DNA of 64,000 nucleotides from Sphingobacterium sp. UBA2700 (GCA_002354335.1 DELI01000004.1:151551-215550); one strand, 5' to 3'. Shown: positions 1-8,209, counted from the first letter of the stretch. Notes: generated from the sequence alone by a model not told the origin. Made by a program: numbers and translations.

Positions 1-852
1 CTGAATCTTGTATTGATGCGCTTAAGGAAAGTGTCACCAGCATTGGTTACCAATGCCATGATCACATCGACCAAAGCAGGTCTAAAGATTAGCTCCAACG
101 AAATTGAAACCCACTACTTAGCCGGTGGAAATGTAAATAAAGTTATCAAAGCACTCATCTCTGCAGACAAAGCGAATATTCCGCTAGACTTTAAATTAGC
201 GACGGCGATTGACTTAGCTGGTCGTGATGTGTTCGATGCGGTTCAGCTTTCTGTAAACCCGCAGGTTATCAATACGCCTCCGGTAGCCGCAGTAGCCAAG
301 GATGGTATTCAGTTGATCGCAAAAGCGCGCGTTACGGTTCGCGCAAATATCAATCAATTAGTAGGTGGTGCAGGTGAAGAAACGATTCTTGCTCGTGTGG
401 GTGAAGGTATCGTAACGACTATCGGTTCTTCAAGCAATCACAAAGAAGTATTAGAGAACCCAGATAGAATCTCGAAAACAGTACTTTCTAAAGGGCTGGA
501 CTCGGGAACAGCGTTCGAAATCCTTTCTATTGATATCGCAGATATCGATATCGGTGAAAACGTGGGAGCAAAACTACAAACCGACCAAGCGGAGGCTGAC
601 TTGAAAGTCGCCAATGCAAGAGCAGAGGAACGCCGTGCGATGGCAGTAGCAACAGAACAAGAGATGCGCGCCAAAGCCCAAGAGGCGAAAGCAAAGGTAA
701 TCGAAGCAGAATCGCAAGTACCGATGGCCTTAGCGGAAGCATTTAGAAATGGCAATCTAGGGATCATGGATTATTATAAAATGCAAAACATCCAGGCGGA
801 TACCGATATGAGAACCTCAATCGCTAAACCAAACGGACCAGAGAAAAAATAA
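1..852 (+). CDS. floA: flotillin-like protein FloA, 3' part
   Basis: The reading frame is already open at base 1, so the gene lacks its 5' end here. About 283 codons remain of a family of roughly 330, and the missing part should hold the N-terminal membrane anchor. The visible protein starts within the [10 protein letters not shown] segment that follows the anchor. It continues through an SPFH-like domain and ends in an Ala/Glu/Lys-rich coiled coil (about residues 195-245 from the TTG at 13) before a [13 protein letters not shown] tail typical of the UPF0365/FloA family. FloA proteins scaffold membrane microdomains. ATG codons near position 16 are internal, not starts. A strong hairpin terminator follows at 881. 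Family assignment is from recognised sequence character. Confidence 0.93.
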   Translation: MNLVLMRLRKVSPALVTNAMITSTKAGLKISSNEIETHYLAGGNVNKVIKALISADKANIPLDFKLATAIDLAGRDVFDAVQLSVNPQVINTPPVAAVAKDGIQLIAKARVTVRANINQLVGGAGEETILARVGEGIVTTIGSSSNHKEVLENPDRISKTVLSKGLDSGTAFEILSIDIADIDIGENVGAKLQTDQAEADLKVANARAEERRAMAVATEQEMRAKAQEAKAKVIEAESQVPMALAEAFRNGNLGIMDYYKMQNIQADTDMRTSIAKPNGPEKK

Positions 853-880
853 GAAATCAAGGAATTCGTTTAAATAATAG

Positions 881-922
881 CAAGGGCTGTACATTGTAAA
901 ATGATACAGCCCTTGTTGTTTT
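881..922 (+). terminator. rho-independent terminator of floA
   Basis: A perfect 11-bp stem (CAAGGGCTGTA at 881-891 pairs with TACAGCCCTTG at 905-915) is followed by TTGTTTTT. It lies 29 bases after the floA stop codon. Confidence 0.85.
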
Positions 923-1010
923 TAAAAATATCTGCTTTCAAATACCAGCCGGAAATACCTCACTTTGGCTTTTTTTTAACGCTGTTTAGCGTAGTTTGAG
1001 TGGGTTTATA

Positions 1011-1118
1011 CAAAAAAATAAACCCTGACGATGGGCGCCAGGGTTTGATACTAACCAATTATAAACCTAAATTATGAAAAGACAATTTTAACTAACAATT
1101 CTACTATTCCTTCGAATT
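1011..1118 (-). ncRNA. predicted small RNA between floA and kdsC
   Basis: No ORF of useful size lies on this strand. The predicted RNA starts about 7 nt after a perfect TTTG-N19-TAnnTTTG promoter (1155-1125) and ends at a strong intrinsic terminator (AAACCCTG stem, 1047-1013, then a T-rich run). The 5' end folds into a hairpin: ACAATTC (1120-1114) pairs with GAATTGT (1101-1095). A single-stranded A/U-rich middle section then precedes the terminator. Both genes on either side run on the other strand, so this is a free-standing unit of about 108 nt. I do not recognise it as 6S, tmRNA, SRP RNA or RNase P RNA. A trans-acting regulator is the simplest reading, but that is inference. Confidence 0.62.
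1013..1047 (-). terminator. intrinsic terminator of the predicted small RNA
   Basis: On the minus strand AAACCCTG pairs with CAGGGTTT around the loop GCGCCCATCGT, and ATTTTTTTG follows. The U-run exists only on this strand, so the terminator is oriented to stop minus-strand transcription. Confidence 0.75.
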
Positions 1119-1124
1119 GTGATA

Positions 1125-1155
1125 CAAAGGTAAAGCAAGAATTTAATTCCGCAAA
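1125..1155 (-). promoter_or_regulatory. Bacteroidota-type promoter for the small RNA
   Basis: Reading the minus strand: TTTG at 1155-1152, a 19-nt spacer, then TACCTTTG at 1132-1125. Both elements and the spacing match the TTTG/TAnnTTTG consensus exactly. It is the only perfect two-element match I found in the window. Confidence 0.72.
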
Positions 1156-1304
1156 GACTTTCCTAAAAAAAGTTTCCCCTGCAACTACTTTCTGACAATT
1201 CTCTGATTTATGTGTTTTAACAAATAAAGTTTTGGCATTATTTGATTAATCTTACTTATTAATAACTCTTAAAGTTTGTCTAATTTTGGGGATAAATTAA
1301 AAAT

Positions 1305-1823
1305 ATGATCTTTCAGAAGTTTACACAGATAAAGGCAGTTGTTTTAGATGTTGATGGTGTATTGACCGATGGCACCTTGCAAGTTACCGAGTCGGGCGAA
1401 CAGTTACGGACCTTCTATGTGAAGGATGGATATGCCATGCAATTAGCGGAAAAAATGGGACTGATGCTATGGGTGATTTCCGGTGGAAGATCGGAGGGCG
1501 TACGATTGCGCCTTCAGGGACTCGGGGTGAAGGAAATACATTTAGGCGTCAGCCAGAAGATGGACGTCTTGAACGAGCTCCTTAGCAAATATGAATTAAC
1601 AGCCGATCAGCTAATGTACGTTGGAGATGATATGCCAGACTACGAGGTGATGCAAGTTGTCGGTATTGCCGCATGCCCGATTGATGCTGTAGAGGATATT
1701 AAAACCATCTCGCATTATATGTCGCCATTTAAGGGTGGGCGAGGAGTGGTACGAGATATCTTAGAGAAGATATTGAAGCTGCAAGGAAAATGGGGCGTTC
1801 AAACACATATAAAGAGCGTCTAA
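1305..1823 (+). CDS. kdsC: KdsC-type HAD phosphatase
   Basis: Probable 3-deoxy-D-manno-octulosonate 8-phosphate phosphatase, which releases KDO for lipopolysaccharide core synthesis in the cytoplasm. The 172-aa length is normal for KdsC, a capless C0 HAD enzyme active as a tetramer. HAD motif I is DVDGVLTDG (residues 15-23, nucleophile D15 and acid D17), motif II is SGGRS (59-63), and motif IV is GDDMPD (107-112). The stop codon overlaps the maf start by one base (TAATG), so the two genes are translationally coupled. Other sugar-phosphate HAD hydrolases look similar, but the short capless form favours KdsC. Confidence 0.88.
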   Translation: MIFQKFTQIKAVVLDVDGVLTDGTLQVTESGEQLRTFYVKDGYAMQLAEKMGLMLWVISGGRSEGVRLRLQGLGVKEIHLGVSQKMDVLNELLSKYELTADQLMYVGDDMPDYEVMQVVGIAACPIDAVEDIKTISHYMSPFKGGRGVVRDILEKILKLQGKWGVQTHIKSV

Positions 1824-2416
1824 TGGTACAAGATAAATTAAAAGATATTTCGATCATCTTAGGGTCGAAATCGCCCAGAAGAAAAGAGTTGCTAGCTTCG
1901 ATGGATATTGCTTTTGAGGTCGAGATCAAGGAAACGGACGAATCCTACGACCCAACACTTTCAGCTGCAGAAATCGTGAAGTATATCGCAGAAACTAAGC
2001 TAAGCGCATTTGATCGCGAGCTCTATTTTGATAAGCTTTTAATCTGCGCCGATACCATTGTCGTAGACGAGCAGGGCGATGTCCTCGGAAAACCTGCCGA
2101 TTTGGAAGAAGCAAAAGCTGTAATTAAACGGCTAGCTGGTAAATCACACCTTGTTTATACGGCAGTAGCCTTAGCCTACCAAGATCAAAAAGTAAGCTTT
2201 GTCGAAGAAACAACCGTTTGGTTGAATCAACTCTCCAATGAAGAGATCGACTATTACGTCGAGCGTTATAAACCGCTAGATAAGGCCGGCTCCTACGGCA
2301 TCCAAGAATGGATCGGCAGAGTCGGGATCAATAAAATCATTGGCTCCTATGAAAATGTAATCGGACTCCCAACCGCACGGTTACAGCAAGAATTGAAAAT
2401 AGTATTTAGTAGTTAG
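1823..2416 (+). CDS. maf: Maf-family nucleotide pyrophosphatase
   Basis: Maf proteins hydrolyse non-canonical or surplus nucleoside triphosphates (dTTP/UTP type or m7GTP type) to monophosphates in the cytoplasm. The signature SKSPRR lies at residues 15-20, ADTIV near 76-80, and DKAGSYGIQ in the C-terminal half; the latter fits the dTTP/UTP branch. The frame also opens at an ATG at 1790 inside kdsC, but the ATG at 1823 is preferred. It overlaps the kdsC stop as TAATG and gives 197 aa, the usual family length. The downstream 395 bases carry repeats and no gene. Confidence 0.9.
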   Translation: MVQDKLKDISIILGSKSPRRKELLASMDIAFEVEIKETDESYDPTLSAAEIVKYIAETKLSAFDRELYFDKLLICADTIVVDEQGDVLGKPADLEEAKAVIKRLAGKSHLVYTAVALAYQDQKVSFVEETTVWLNQLSNEEIDYYVERYKPLDKAGSYGIQEWIGRVGINKIIGSYENVIGLPTARLQQELKIVFSS

Positions 2417-2780
2417 TACTTAGTATTAAGACCTAGGGCGGGAACTAGATTGTAGATATTATTAGATGTATAATTTGTTTTGAACCAAGAAAGGAAGGAT
2501 ATAAGGATAAGCAGGATCCTGTTAATCCTAAAATCCTTCCTTTCCTGGTACAAAGACTAGATATCCTGCCCATCATCAGGCGCCATATCCCATCCTGCCC
2601 ACCTTATCATTGCAAAACGTTAGCAAATCATAAAACTAAAGTCTAAAATCTGATACCTAAAAGTCTAATACCTAACGACTACGGCTCACTTCCCTTTCAA
2701 ACCCAATGTAAACCCAATACAAACCCGTATCAAAGCCGCTCTGGAAGGGCTTTGATACGGGTTAAAATGGGGTGATGAAA
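2403..2780. repeat. composite intergenic repeat element (flank, core, inverted flank, palindrome)
   Basis: This gene-free stretch contains, in order: a TTAGTATTAAGACCTAGGG-type flank (about 2405-2440); an inverted-repeat core built on AAGGAAGGAT...ATCCTTCCTT (about 2483-2552), related to the unit of the 22151 array; a flank-like stretch of opposite sense (AAGTCTAAAATC..., about 2637-2677); and a palindrome with phased CCC tracts (2699-2763). The same parts recur at 33751-33998, with the palindrome on the other side. Nothing here looks coding. Confidence 0.7.
2699..2763. repeat. palindrome with 11-nt-phased AAACCC units (copy 1)
   Basis: AAACCC, AAACCC, AAACCC and AAAGCC begin at 2699, 2710, 2721 and 2732, an exact 11-nt period. 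The last part folds into a perfect 16-bp stem (2722-2737 with 2748-2763). It lies just beyond the TonB receptor stop and could act as a transcript 3' end on the minus strand, although no T-run follows. Confidence 0.72.
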
Positions 2781-2811
2781 GTTTTTAATTGCTTTCAGGT
2801 CAGTCGCATTC

Positions 2812-5487
2812 CTATTTGATATGGTAACGGATACCGGTGTAGAACATACGGCCGGTAATTGGTCCCCATACGAGATTGGTATCGAAGTTTTGACCAAAAG
2901 GATTGTCGAATGCTAAGATGGGATCTTTCTGGTAGAAGTTTGTTAAGTTCTCTCCTCCGATATAGATATCGAAGTTTTTGTTCTTACCGAATGTGCGGCT
3001 AACTTGAGCATTCATCGTTACATAAGCATCCGAGCGTGTGCCGAGTTGGTATTCGACCGGATTGCTCGCTGTGCTTGGAAGACGTTTTTTTCCGACAACG
3101 TTTAAGGTATAGTCAAATGCCCATCCGGAATGTAGGTTATAAGCCAAGTTCAAGAACCCACGGTGCTTCGCGTTCATTGGTTTCTCCAGTCTTCCAGACT
3201 GATAATCTGTTTGTACGTCTAGTAAACGGTAAGCCATGCGTGCTTCAAAATGTTGAAGTGGCATAAAACGGAACTCCGCTTGAATACTATTGGAGAATGA
3301 CTTGCCATCTAGGTTGTAGAAACTAACCTGACGTGGATCTTCGTAGTCGATTACCACTTGGTTTTGGAAACGGTTGTGGAATAACTCTACCGATATGCCC
3401 GACTCTCTGCCAAATAATTGAAAATTCTGGTCGAACGTGAATCCGGTATTCCAGGATACCTCAGGCTTTAAGCCATACGCATTGGCACCGTTGATCAGCC
3501 CTGCCATATTGTTGATGCTACGGCTGGAAGCGAAAATACCTAAGTTTTCCGCAAAGATATTCGCTGTGCGCTGTCCTCTTCCCGAGCTTAAGCGAAGAGT
3601 CGTGTTAAGCGTAGGCTGATAGCGTAATACGGCGCGTGGCGTAGTAAACCAACCATATAGGTTGTTGTAATCTTGGCGAAGGCCTAAAACAGCGTCGAAA
3701 TTTTCCGACGGGCTAAAGGTATATTCTGCAAATGCCCCTGCCGTGGTTTCTTTGCGGCCGAAATCGTATTGATAATCAGTTTGTCCAGCCTGATAGCGCG
3801 CCAAATCCTCATCATAGTTATCATGCTGTACCGACGCTCCGACTTTGTATTTATGGGCAACAGAGCCTAAGATGTCTTGGAACAAAAGGTTAGCATATAG
3901 GGATTTCTGCTCATTATCGTAAGCGTTTAATCCAAAGAAGCTTTCTTGTTTAAAGCGGCTTGCGGACAACTGAAGCCCGATACTACGGTGTTTATTTGTC
4001 GGGAAAACATAGCCCAGTTTACCGAAACCTTCAATACGCTGGTTCTTGAAACCTAGTCCGTAAAGGTCAGTGCCGTATTTATCGGTCTTCTCGTTGAAAT
4101 CGATCTGTCCACCGATGCGATCATCATGAAGGAATTTAACGCCGAATTGAGCGATTATACCTTTTCCATTCTCATAATGCCATCTGTTGATTCCGGAGAA
4201 TAAGTTACCAACCGGCATATCACGGAAACCATTATCACTGAAGTTCATCGACTTGTTGTACATGAAGTTGTCATGCAATAATAAACCTACAGACCATTTC
4301 TCGTTGATATGATGCGATACATTTAAGTTCACATCCGTACGGCCCATATTATTCGCATAGGCGTTGAAAAATAACTTGTCGGAGTTATGTGGCTTCTTAA
4401 GTTCCACATTGATTTGTCCGGCCATATTTTCGAAACCGTTCGCTACAGAACCGATTCCTTTACTGATATTGATGGCTTCGATCCAGGTTCCGGCAATAGA
4501 GTTCAAGCCTAGAGGCGCGGAAAATCCGCGAGGTCCTGGTAGGCCTTCTACCGTAATTTGCGTATAGATACCGCTAAGACCCAACATCTGGATTTGCTTA
4601 CTCCCTGTCACCGCATCACTGCTAACGACATCCACCGATGCTGTAGTCGTAAAACTCTCACTTAGATCACAACATGCGGCCTTGAAAAGTTCCTTGGCGG
4701 TCAATGTCTCTATTCTGTTCGGGGTAAGCTTCGAGATGTAGTTAGACTTCTGTTTTCTGGAGATTACAATTTCCTTTAGTACATTGTTTTTCGCTTGAAT
4801 TACGATAACCTCATGCAGGTTTTTTACCTCTACGGTATCACTTTGCATGCTTGCATGGGAAATAACGAGATGACGGAATGGCTTTTTGTGCATAATTTTA
4901 AATACGCCATTCTCATTTGTTTTAACCTTTTTCGCAGGCTCGTCTGCCCAGAATACCGTAACTTCGGTAATAGGGTTCAGATCACCTTTGTCGTTTTCAT
5001 TCACTACCACTCCGGTCACTTCGTGATCATGGTCGTGATTATGTCCTCCATCTTCTTCGGGTTTCATTGCGTGCTCATGCCCTTCATGGTCATGGCCCTC
5101 ATGATCGTGATCAGCATGGTCGTGGCCTTCATGGCTTTCCTCTTCGTCTTCTCCTAAGCGGTCATACAAACAACACTCGTGGAGTTCCTCATAAACCTTA
5201 TCATCGGCTTTAAACTCTCCGGCATCATGGCCAACGGCCGCAATCTGCTTCTTAATATGGTCGACTTTAACCTTGTTGGTATCTAATTTAACGGTTGCGA
5301 GATGGCTGTTTTGACTCCATTCAATCTCTGTTGCACCCGCATCTTTTCCTGCTTTCTCGATGCGCTTTTTACACATGCCGCAATTGCCGGCAACTTCAAA
5401 ACTTACAGTCGTAAGTTGGCTTTGAGCAACTAAAATTTGCCCACAAAATAATAGTATGATTAATGGTAATAATCTTCGTAAATGCAT
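2812..5487 (-). CDS. TonB-dependent receptor with N-terminal heavy-metal domain and His-rich linker
   Basis: An 891-aa outer-membrane receptor. The order is: signal peptide (about 1-21); heavy-metal-associated (HMA) domain with the metal-binding motif NCGMC at 35-39; a histidine- and acid-rich linker (about 115-157) with many HDH/HEGH units; a carboxypeptidase-regulatory-like domain (about 158-230); a TonB plug containing AACCDLSESF; and a beta-barrel to the C-terminus. Metal binding is read from the sequence. Copper, zinc or nickel import is inference, since the plug type belongs to metal/unknown-substrate receptors rather than SusC. It follows the small Cys/His protein at 5549-5983 after 61 bases, probably as one operon. 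Confidence 0.88.
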   Translation of the reverse strand: MHLRRLLPLIILLFCGQILVAQSQLTTVSFEVAGNCGMCKKRIEKAGKDAGATEIEWSQNSHLATVKLDTNKVKVDHIKKQIAAVGHDAGEFKADDKVYEELHECCLYDRLGEDEEESHEGHDHADHDHEGHDHEGHEHAMKPEEDGGHNHDHDHEVTGVVVNENDKGDLNPITEVTVFWADEPAKKVKTNENGVFKIMHKKPFRHLVISHASMQSDTVEVKNLHEVIVIQAKNNVLKEIVISRKQKSNYISKLTPNRIETLTAKELFKAACCDLSESFTTTASVDVVSSDAVTGSKQIQMLGLSGIYTQITVEGLPGPRGFSAPLGLNSIAGTWIEAINISKGIGSVANGFENMAGQINVELKKPHNSDKLFFNAYANNMGRTDVNLNVSHHINEKWSVGLLLHDNFMYNKSMNFSDNGFRDMPVGNLFSGINRWHYENGKGIIAQFGVKFLHDDRIGGQIDFNEKTDKYGTDLYGLGFKNQRIEGFGKLGYVFPTNKHRSIGLQLSASRFKQESFFGLNAYDNEQKSLYANLLFQDILGSVAHKYKVGASVQHDNYDEDLARYQAGQTDYQYDFGRKETTAGAFAEYTFSPSENFDAVLGLRQDYNNLYGWFTTPRAVLRYQPTLNTTLRLSSGRGQRTANIFAENLGIFASSRSINNMAGLINGANAYGLKPEVSWNTGFTFDQNFQLFGRESGISVELFHNRFQNQVVIDYEDPRQVSFYNLDGKSFSNSIQAEFRFMPLQHFEARMAYRLLDVQTDYQSGRLEKPMNAKHRGFLNLAYNLHSGWAFDYTLNVVGKKRLPSTASNPVEYQLGTRSDAYVTMNAQVSRTFGKNKNFDIYIGGENLTNFYQKDPILAFDNPFGQNFDTNLVWGPITGRMFYTGIRYHIK

Positions 5488-5548
5488 AATAAATTTAATA
5501 TTGAATCAATTTTCCTAATAAATAATCTGGATTGAAATCAATATTAAA

Positions 5549-5983
5549 TCAAATTCTGAAGTTGCAGTTTAGTAGATAAACGGGATTAACATAGGCGAGT
5601 TGAGTCGGCTCGCTTGGGATATTCCAATTCAAATCCTGCTCTAGCCATTGTTCTAAATAGGGCAATAACCATGGAATGACCACTACTGCGGGTGTGAAGT
5701 TGAAAAGTTGTTGAATGGAGGATTGTTGCTGTTCCGACTCGCTTTTTAATTCGATTTGTACGTCCTGACACTGGTCTTTGTCCTTACAACAGCTGGCGTC
5801 TTTTTCGCTATGTTCCTGATTGTGATGGTGTTCAATACACATTGGGCACTGATCATGTGATACTTTTTCCTCATCTAATACTGAGATCAAAGTACGTTTT
5901 CCACAATGATGCATATAGATTGTTGCTCCTGTACTGCATACAGAATAAATCGTCAAAAGCAATATGGCAACAATTTTCCTCAT
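5549..5983 (-). CDS. small Cys/His-rich secreted protein, HYC_CC_PP-like
   Basis: A 144-aa protein starting MRKIVAILLL, a clear signal peptide or single membrane segment. It carries YMHHCGK, CPMCIEHHH and SCCKD motifs. These resemble the Bacteroidota 'HYC_CC_PP' group of small proteins found beside metal-linked TonB receptors; that name comes from memory of the motif pattern. The frame extends 11 codons upstream to an ATG at 6016, but the ATG at 5983 starts the hydrophobic segment directly. The minus strand has TATATTTG at 6000-5993, a -7 match close to the chosen start. It precedes the TonB receptor in the likely operon and may bind or deliver metal at the cell surface. Confidence 0.75.
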   Translation of the reverse strand: MRKIVAILLLTIYSVCSTGATIYMHHCGKRTLISVLDEEKVSHDQCPMCIEHHHNQEHSEKDASCCKDKDQCQDVQIELKSESEQQQSSIQQLFNFTPAVVVIPWLLPYLEQWLEQDLNWNIPSEPTQLAYVNPVYLLNCNFRI

Positions 5984-5992
5984 GTGATGTTT

Positions 5993-6000
5993 CAAATATA
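5993..6000 (-). promoter_or_regulatory. -7 promoter element upstream of the metal operon
   Basis: TATATTTG on the minus strand fits TAnnTTTG and ends nine bases before the ATG at 5983. No convincing -33 element was found. Confidence 0.4.
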
Positions 6001-6105
6001 GAAACAAATAAAACATTTGTGGATAAAAAAAATTAAAAATTACTTGCGAAAGAGGAAGTGCGGTTTTATATTAGTCTTACTTTATAGTATAAACCTAATA
6101 ATATT

Positions 6106-6219
6106 ATGGAACAATTAGCTGCACATCCAAGCTTGCTGTTTATTGGCGTCGGAGGACTTACCTTGGCGGCAGGTGCGGTAATTTTTCTATTTAACAAAGT
6201 TCTTAACCGAGTTAACTAG
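6106..6219 (+). CDS. 37-aa single-span membrane protein
   Basis: This short ORF encodes a 37-residue peptide beginning MEQLAAHPSLLFIG and ending NKVLNRVN. It has one continuous hydrophobic segment (about residues 9-29) with a GVGG turn and a polar or basic C-terminal tail. The ORF fills most of the space between two divergent operons, and an intrinsic terminator starts five bases after its stop codon. That is why I think it is a real gene. No family is recognised. It could be a subunit or regulator of a membrane complex, but nothing in the sequence says which. A convincing promoter was not found. Confidence 0.55.
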   Translation: MEQLAAHPSLLFIGVGGLTLAAGAVIFLFNKVLNRVN

Positions 6220-6223
6220 ATAA

Positions 6224-6256
6224 AGAAGGGGATATGCTGAATCCCCTTCTTTTTTG
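6224..6256. terminator. bidirectional terminator between the 37-aa ORF and trpA
   Basis: A perfect 10-bp stem (AGAAGGGGAT at 6224-6233 with ATCCCCTTCT at 6241-6250) is followed by TTTTTTG on the plus strand. The minus strand has a weaker T-run and lies just after the trpA stop. Confidence 0.8.
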
Positions 6257-6258
6257 TT

Positions 6259-7020
6259 CTAATTTATCCCTTTAATAGATTGTATAAATGCGGGTATACG
6301 GTCTAAATAATTATCTTCCGCCAATAATTTCACGAAAGCTGTTCCTACAATAGCGCCATTGGCATAACTTGTAGCTTTTGAGAACGTATGTTGATCGTGT
6401 ATTCCAAAGCCTATGATGAATGGGTTTTTCAAGTCCATATCTTTGATTCGTTGGAAATAGTTTGCTGCTTGATCTTGAATATCCAATTGTTTGCCCGTTG
6501 TAGCATTGGAGGATAAAAGATAAATGAAGCTGGTCGATAAATCATCGATCTTTCGGATTCTAGATTCTGAGGTTTGTGGAGTAACTAAAAAGATGTTGCT
6601 GATGCCATTCTCCTCAAAAATAGGTTGATAGAGTTCCTCATATTCATACATCGGTAAATCTGGAATGATCGTTCCATTCACACCAACTTCCTTGCATGCC
6701 GTACAGAATGCTTCAACGCCAAACTGTATAACGGGATTGACATAGCCCATTAGGAATACCGGGATCTGCACATGCTTTCGCAAGTCTTTGAGCTGCTCGA
6801 ATAGAACCTTTAAGGTCATTCCGTTTTTTAATGCGACCTCCGAACTATGCTGGATGGTAGGTCCATCCGCAACCGGGTCGGAATAGGGGAATCCAATTTC
6901 CAGAAAATCAGCACCTGCAGATTCTAAAGCCTTTGCGATTTCTAGTGTGCTATTTATATGTGGGTATCCTGCTGTAAAGTAAATGGACAATAATCCATTT
7001 GCGTGTTTTGTTATTTGCAT
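6259..7020 (-). CDS. trpA: tryptophan synthase alpha subunit
   Basis: Cleaves indole-3-glycerol phosphate to indole, which is channelled to TrpB. The 253-aa TIM barrel has the catalytic Glu in FLEIGFPYSDP near residue 45 (Asp follows in the same motif), and phosphate-binding Gly-rich segments near the C-terminus. The ATG at 7020 lies 4 bases after the trpB stop codon. The frame also allows an ATG at 7035 that would overlap trpB by 11 bases; either start is possible, and the gap of 4 is the simpler arrangement. It is the last gene of trpDFBA and is followed by a terminator. Confidence 0.95.
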   Translation of the reverse strand: MQITKHANGLLSIYFTAGYPHINSTLEIAKALESAGADFLEIGFPYSDPVADGPTIQHSSEVALKNGMTLKVLFEQLKDLRKHVQIPVFLMGYVNPVIQFGVEAFCTACKEVGVNGTIIPDLPMYEYEELYQPIFEENGISNIFLVTPQTSESRIRKIDDLSTSFIYLLSSNATTGKQLDIQDQAANYFQRIKDMDLKNPFIIGFGIHDQHTFSKATSYANGAIVGTAFVKLLAEDNYLDRIPAFIQSIKGIN

Positions 7021-7024
7021 GGTC

Positions 7025-8209
7025 TTAAAATCCAAAATATTTCATGTAATTATCTAAATCCTTGTCGCCGCGGCCCGATAGACAGATAACGACGGTCTCA
7101 TCACCTTTAAAGTTCATCTTCTCCAGATGGGCGAGTGCGTGCGAGCTTTCGATTGCCGGGATAATACCCTCGAGCTTCGTTAATTGCAGGCCGGCCTGCA
7201 TCGCTTCATCGTCTGTTGCACTGACGTATGTTCCACGGCCAGACTTGAATAACCAGGCATGCTGCGGGCCTATGCCAGGGTAGTCTAAGCCCGCGGAAAT
7301 AGAATAAGGTTCGATAACCTGTCCATCCTCCGTTTGCATCAGGATGGAACGGCTACCGTGTAGTACGCCTTCCTGACCAAGAATAGTAGTCGCAGCCGAT
7401 TCACCACTGTCTACACCATGTCCCGCTGCTTCAACGGCGATCAACTGAACATCCTCGTCGTCCAAGAAATGATAGAACATACCTGCGGCATTGGAACCAC
7501 CGCCAACACAGGCCATCACAATATCAGGCGTTTCCTTGCCCGTCTTTTCTAATAACTGCTTTTTGGTTTCTTCGGAAATGATGGATTGAAAGCGTGCGAC
7601 CATATCCGGATAGGGATGCGGTCCGACCACAGACCCAATAATATAATGCGTATCGACGGGATTGTTGATCCAATCTCTTAAAGCCTCGTTCGTTGCATCT
7701 TTCAAGGTTTTGCTCCCCGACTTAGCCGCTACAACAGTAGCTCCCATCATCTTCATGCGGGCAACGTTAGGTGCCTGACGCTCAATATCGATCTCGCCCA
7801 TGTAGACGACGCATTCTAAACCTTTCAACGCGCATACTGTCGCCGTAGCAACACCGTGTTGTCCAGCGCCGGTTTCGGCGATAATTCGTTTCTTGCCGAG
7901 CTTTTCTGCCAATAGGATCTGCCCAATCGTGTTATTGATCTTATGCGCGCCGGTATGATTTAGATCTTCGCGTTTTAAAAAGATATTAGCGTTGTATTTT
8001 TCCGATAAGCGATTTGCACGGTAAAGAGGAGAGGGACGTCCTACGTAATCTTTTAATAATTGTTCAAACTCCGCTTTAAAACTTGGATCCTCAAGAATCG
8101 CTAGGTATTGCTGCTGTAACTCTTCCACATTTGGGTACAGCATCTCCGGGATGTATGCACCACCAAAAGGTCCGTAATATCCTTTGTTATTTACTTGATA
8201 TTTGCTCAT
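7025..8209 (-). CDS. trpB: tryptophan synthase beta subunit
   Basis: PLP enzyme that joins indole and serine to make tryptophan, in an alpha2-beta2 complex with TrpA. The 394-aa protein begins [20 protein letters not shown] and has the PLP lysine in GAHKIN, the phosphate loop GGGSNA, and the C-terminal CLSGRGDKD. The ATG at 8209 is chosen over an in-frame TTG at 8215. The start overlaps the end of trpF by 23 bases, which suggests coupled translation. It is the standard TrpB1 type that partners TrpA. Confidence 0.97.
   Translation of the reverse strand: MSKYQVNNKGYYGPFGGAYIPEMLYPNVEELQQQYLAILEDPSFKAEFEQLLKDYVGRPSPLYRANRLSEKYNANIFLKREDLNHTGAHKINNTIGQILLAEKLGKKRIIAETGAGQHGVATATVCALKGLECVVYMGEIDIERQAPNVARMKMMGATVVAAKSGSKTLKDATNEALRDWINNPVDTHYIIGSVVGPHPYPDMVARFQSIISEETKKQLLEKTGKETPDIVMACVGGGSNAAGMFYHFLDDEDVQLIAVEAAGHGVDSGESAATTILGQEGVLHGSRSILMQTEDGQVIEPYSISAGLDYPGIGPQHAWLFKSGRGTYVSATDDEAMQAGLQLTKLEGIIPAIESSHALAHLEKMNFKGDETVVICLSGRGDKDLDNYMKYFGF

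Larger units (their letters stand above)
853..1304. other. intergenic region floA-kdsC
   Basis: This 452-base gap holds the floA terminator (881-922), the minus-strand small-RNA unit (1155-1011) and the kdsC upstream region. TAATTTTG at 1281-1288 fits the -7 element and would start transcription about 10 bases before the kdsC ATG; no good -33 TTTG sits at the right distance. Read on the plus strand, 1074-1091 is a five-codon ORF (MKRQF) in a context resembling a gene leader, discussed under findings. Confidence 0.6.

Noticed and set aside
438..767. 109-codon minus-strand ORF inside floA
   Set aside because: It is a shadow of the floA coiled-coil frame.
1074..1091. five-codon ORF MKRQF as a gene
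   Set aside because: It is too short, and it overlaps the predicted minus-strand small RNA; the leader-like context is better explained by complementarity of that RNA.
4795..5157. 120-codon plus-strand ORF opposite the TonB receptor
   Set aside because: It is antisense to the His-rich linker, a region whose low complexity leaves the opposite frame open. There is no promoter or conserved motif.
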